DNA of 64,000 bases, taken from contig CAXHBH010000006.1 of NCBI GenBank assembly GCA_964014735.1, positions 32,468 through 96,467 of the forward strand, in the 5' to 3' direction. Positions 61,926-64,000 of the stretch are shown here, piece after piece; the first letter of the stretch is position 1; each line of letters begins with the position of its first letter. This DNA comes from UBA7446 sp964014735. Its GTDB lineage: Bacteria > Bacteroidota > Bacteroidia > Flavobacteriales > Flavobacteriaceae. The notes under the pieces are model-generated. The model was given only the letters and a program-made list of their open reading frames with translations, did no database searches and was not told the origin of the DNA. A program made the position numbers and the translations under genes.

Positions 61926-62750
61926 TTATAGAATTTGAATAATTTTTATTTTGTCTCCAGCAAAACAGCTTATGCCTACAAGCTCGATAACATTTATGCT
62001 TAAGGATATAAAATCTACACTTATTCCATTCCTGAATACTGATATGTTATTAATGTCTGTTATTGTGTTTGGGGTATTAAATTGAGTTTGACCACTACTA
62101 GCTGATAAATTTGAAACAACCTGCGATAAAGTTGAATTGCCCGCAATCCAACTAGTACCATCGTATCTAAGTATTTGTCCTGAAATCGGCGGTATTGAAA
62201 GGTCAACATCAGACAAATCATTTAATATTCCATCAAAAGAAACAATCAAAGGATCAGTTATATTGCCAGATCCTGTAACAATTATAGGTGTATTACCTTG
62301 ACCCACAAATGTGCTTTGTTCAGACTCAAGTGCATAAAAAGCGAATGGTACATAATTAAGCTCATCATATGATACATCTGTCCAGTCACTACAAGCACCA
62401 CTGTAATCTAGTTCAACTTTTAAAAATTTCTCAGTACCATCCCATCTAAGACCTTCTAGTCTACCTGCAAGAGATGGATTGTCCCCTCTGCCAATAACTA
62501 GATTTATTTGCCCATAATAGTCAGTTCTAGTATTGTGAGTTTCGGAGTACTCTAATAAATTGCTGTCATCATAAACTCCAAATCTAATACATACATCTTT
62601 TTCAGAATAAGGAGTTACATTAGAGTCAATTCCTGGGATTTCAACAGTTGGATAAAGTATTACACCTTGGTATGAAATTCCTTTCTGCCCATAACTAAAA
62701 TTGCAGAGCATAGAGATAGAAACAGAAAAAATAAAATGTCTTAGAGCCAT
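61926..62750 (-). CDS. Secreted tail-fibre-like protein of Bacteroidota type
   Basis: 274 residues, signal peptide ending SYGQ. GISYQGVILYPTVEI and then FLKVELDYSGACSDW...LNYVPFAFYALESE match the N-terminal module common in Bacteroidota secreted proteins (YQ[AG]VI start; FLKVE and VPFAFYA end). The C-terminal ISVFRNGISVDFISLSINVIELVGISCFAGDKIKIIQIL is the same kind of knob as in the next gene. It may be a surface fibre or adhesin. Overlaps the barrel gene by 10 nt. Confidence 0.78.
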   Translation of the reverse strand: MALRHFIFSVSISMLCNFSYGQKGISYQGVILYPTVEIPGIDSNVTPYSEKDVCIRFGVYDDSNLLEYSETHNTRTDYYGQINLVIGRGDNPSLAGRLEGLRWDGTEKFLKVELDYSGACSDWTDVSYDELNYVPFAFYALESEQSTFVGQGNTPIIVTGSGNITDPLIVSFDGILNDLSDVDLSIPPISGQILRYDGTSWIAGNSTLSQVVSNLSASSGQTQFNTPNTITDINNISVFRNGISVDFISLSINVIELVGISCFAGDKIKIIQIL

Positions 62751-63370
62751 AATCTGAATCCGAAAATAATTATACTTTGGGTTATCTTAAACTTTTCTTT
62801 ATTGTCAGTAATATTTATCATGGGCATAAATTCATAAGCACCATACAAACTGATAAGATCACTAGCATCAAATCTAAGTTTTAAACCAATTAATGGCGAA
62901 ACCCATAAGCCTTTAAAATCCTCAACTCCTTTAAGATTAAAAGTAGATTCATTTATTTTTTGAGTCCCCGCAACTAATGAGGATAGTTGCCCTCCAAGTG
63001 TTGCAAATAGTTGAATATTAGTGCACGAAGCGCAAAACTTTCTGTTTGCAATACTAATTATATTATAATCAAGTTTAGTAAAAACACCCAAAAAGCGAGT
63101 ATCATAAATAAGTTCTGTGTTTATAACCCTACCGATACTATTTGCTTGTTCTAATGAAATACCAAAACTGACTTCATGGTTGTTTAAAAATTCTTTTGAA
63201 TACGAAAACCTAAATGATTGTCCTGTAGTTGTGAAAAAATTGATTTCTGGCGATTGAGTTTTGTGCGAATAAAATGAGGTTGTTTGGCCGATTTCAAAGT
63301 TTATACTTTGTCCACTAATAAGAAAAGGCACAAAAAAGATCAATAAATTTCCAAAAATTGTTTTAAACAT
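62741..63370 (-). CDS. Outer-membrane beta-barrel-like protein
   Basis: 209 residues with signal peptide ending ISGQ (about 22). Alternating polar and hydrophobic strands (NFEIGQTTSFYSH, SFRFSYSKEFLNNHEVSFGISLE, FGFRLWL end with terminal aromatic) fit an 8-stranded barrel. It lacks PorP/SprF hallmarks. First gene of the - strand cluster; it may anchor or export the fibre-like neighbours, but this is inference. Confidence 0.72.
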   Translation of the reverse strand: MFKTIFGNLLIFFVPFLISGQSINFEIGQTTSFYSHKTQSPEINFFTTTGQSFRFSYSKEFLNNHEVSFGISLEQANSIGRVINTELIYDTRFLGVFTKLDYNIISIANRKFCASCTNIQLFATLGGQLSSLVAGTQKINESTFNLKGVEDFKGLWVSPLIGLKLRFDASDLISLYGAYEFMPMINITDNKEKFKITQSIIIFGFRLWL

Positions 63371-63392
63371 CTTAACTTTAAAAAAAACTTAA

Positions 63393-63839
63393 ATGAAATT
63401 TTTCATTTATATCTGCAATTTAGCATTTTTTACTGGCATTTCATATGGGCAAAGCTTAGTCCGTTCATCTGTAAATTCATTATCTAGTGTTAAAACGAAA
63501 AAAATCAGACAAACGGTCGGTCAGACTATTAATTCTGTTACTTCTTCTAATTTTTATTATGGTTACCAATCACCAATTTTAAGGCCTAAAAAAAGTAAAT
63601 ATTTAGATGCTATTTTAGTTTATCCGAATCCAGTGCGTTCTGCACTTCATGTAACAGTTCCTCACACGAAATTTACTTTTAAATTTTTTAATTTTTCTGG
63701 ACAGCTTGTTAAAAGTGGTAAACTTATTACTAAAAAAACTTTGATTAAGTTAGAGCTATTACCAATTGGGATTTATAATTTATTAATTTTAACTAAAAAT
63801 GATTCTATTGTCTATCAAATGAAAATTGTTAAAGAATAA
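63393..63839 (+). CDS. Small T9SS-sorted secreted protein
   Basis: 148 residues. Signal peptide 1-19 (GISYGQ). A short region (SLSSVKTKKIRQTVGQTINSVT...YYGYQSPIL) precedes a type A T9SS sorting domain (AILVYPNPVRSALHVTV to MKIVKE). Short T9SS-sorted proteins of this pattern (RQTxGQxS...GYQxP) are found next to surface-adhesin genes in Flavobacteriia; I cannot name it. Starts 22 nt from the divergent barrel gene, so the two share a promoter region. Confidence 0.78.
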   Translation: MKFFIYICNLAFFTGISYGQSLVRSSVNSLSSVKTKKIRQTVGQTINSVTSSNFYYGYQSPILRPKKSKYLDAILVYPNPVRSALHVTVPHTKFTFKFFNFSGQLVKSGKLITKKTLIKLELLPIGIYNLLILTKNDSIVYQMKIVKE

Positions 63840-64000
63840 ATTTTCATCAGCTGTATTAAAGTATACTAATTATTGCACTAAAACTTAAAAAAATTAAATT
63901 TTCTCAATATAAAGCCATTTAAGCCACTTAAAAACACTAAATCACAATCAGCCAATAGTTGATTTTAAAATCACTCAGAGGGCTTTAAAAACCTTAATGT

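Overview
The window looks like chromosome from a marine member of the Flavobacteriia (Bacteroidota). Supporting signs are low GC content, complete gldK-gldL-gldM-gldN genes for gliding and type IX secretion (T9SS), several proteins with T9SS type A C-terminal sorting domains, promoters of the Bacteroidota type (TTTG, about 19 nt, TAnnTTTG), an exonuclease-polymerase fused DnaE, and a sulfatase-rich polysaccharide-degradation cluster.

Region 1 (1-12.9 kb, + strand) is the accessory part. After the tail of a T9SS-sorted protein and a small secreted protein comes a tight run of a T9SS-sorted GH5 hydrolase, a sulfatase fused to a GH10 domain, a GH3 glycosidase, two sulfatases, a GQSNM-type carbohydrate esterase and a fourth sulfatase. 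Joints overlap by up to 32 nt or are separated by at most 31 nt. Together they suggest breakdown of a sulfated, probably acetylated, xylan-like polysaccharide: surface cleavage by GH5, then periplasmic desulfation, deacetylation and xylosidase action. No SusC/SusD pair, regulator or sulfatase-activating enzyme is visible here.

Region 2 (12.9-20.4 kb, - strand) has a large T9SS-sorted beta-propeller protein, a PQQ-type sugar dehydrogenase lipoprotein, a TonB-dependent receptor, rimM and rpsP. The S16 protein has an acidic tail built from a 66-bp tandem repeat. Region 3 (20.5-34.3 kb) has dnaE, trxA, tRNA-Asp, an MscS channel, a GHMP kinase plus HMG-CoA reductase pair (mevalonate pathway), a peptide transporter, a secreted thioredoxin-like protein, a C40 peptidase, lpxB and surE. 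Region 4 (34.4-53.1 kb) is core: prc, the shape operon mreBCD-mrdA-rodA behind purH, a GAF protein, groESL, secG, lptE, a sigma-54 activator, miaB and topA.

Region 5 (53.1-60.0 kb, + strand) has an arginase-fold protein with degraded metal motifs, then gldKLMN closed by a clear terminator, then an FAD oxidoreductase. Region 6 (60-64 kb) has a 64-residue conserved-looking protein, a four-gene - strand cluster of secreted and outer-membrane proteins (two ending in a similar phage-tail-fibre-like module), and a divergent small T9SS-sorted protein. No CRISPR array, insertion sequence, integrase or rRNA was seen. Most of the window is ordinary core genome; the best candidates for new biology are the sulfatase-GH10 fusion and its cluster, the inactive-looking arginase homologue beside gldK, and the tail-fibre-like secreted cluster.
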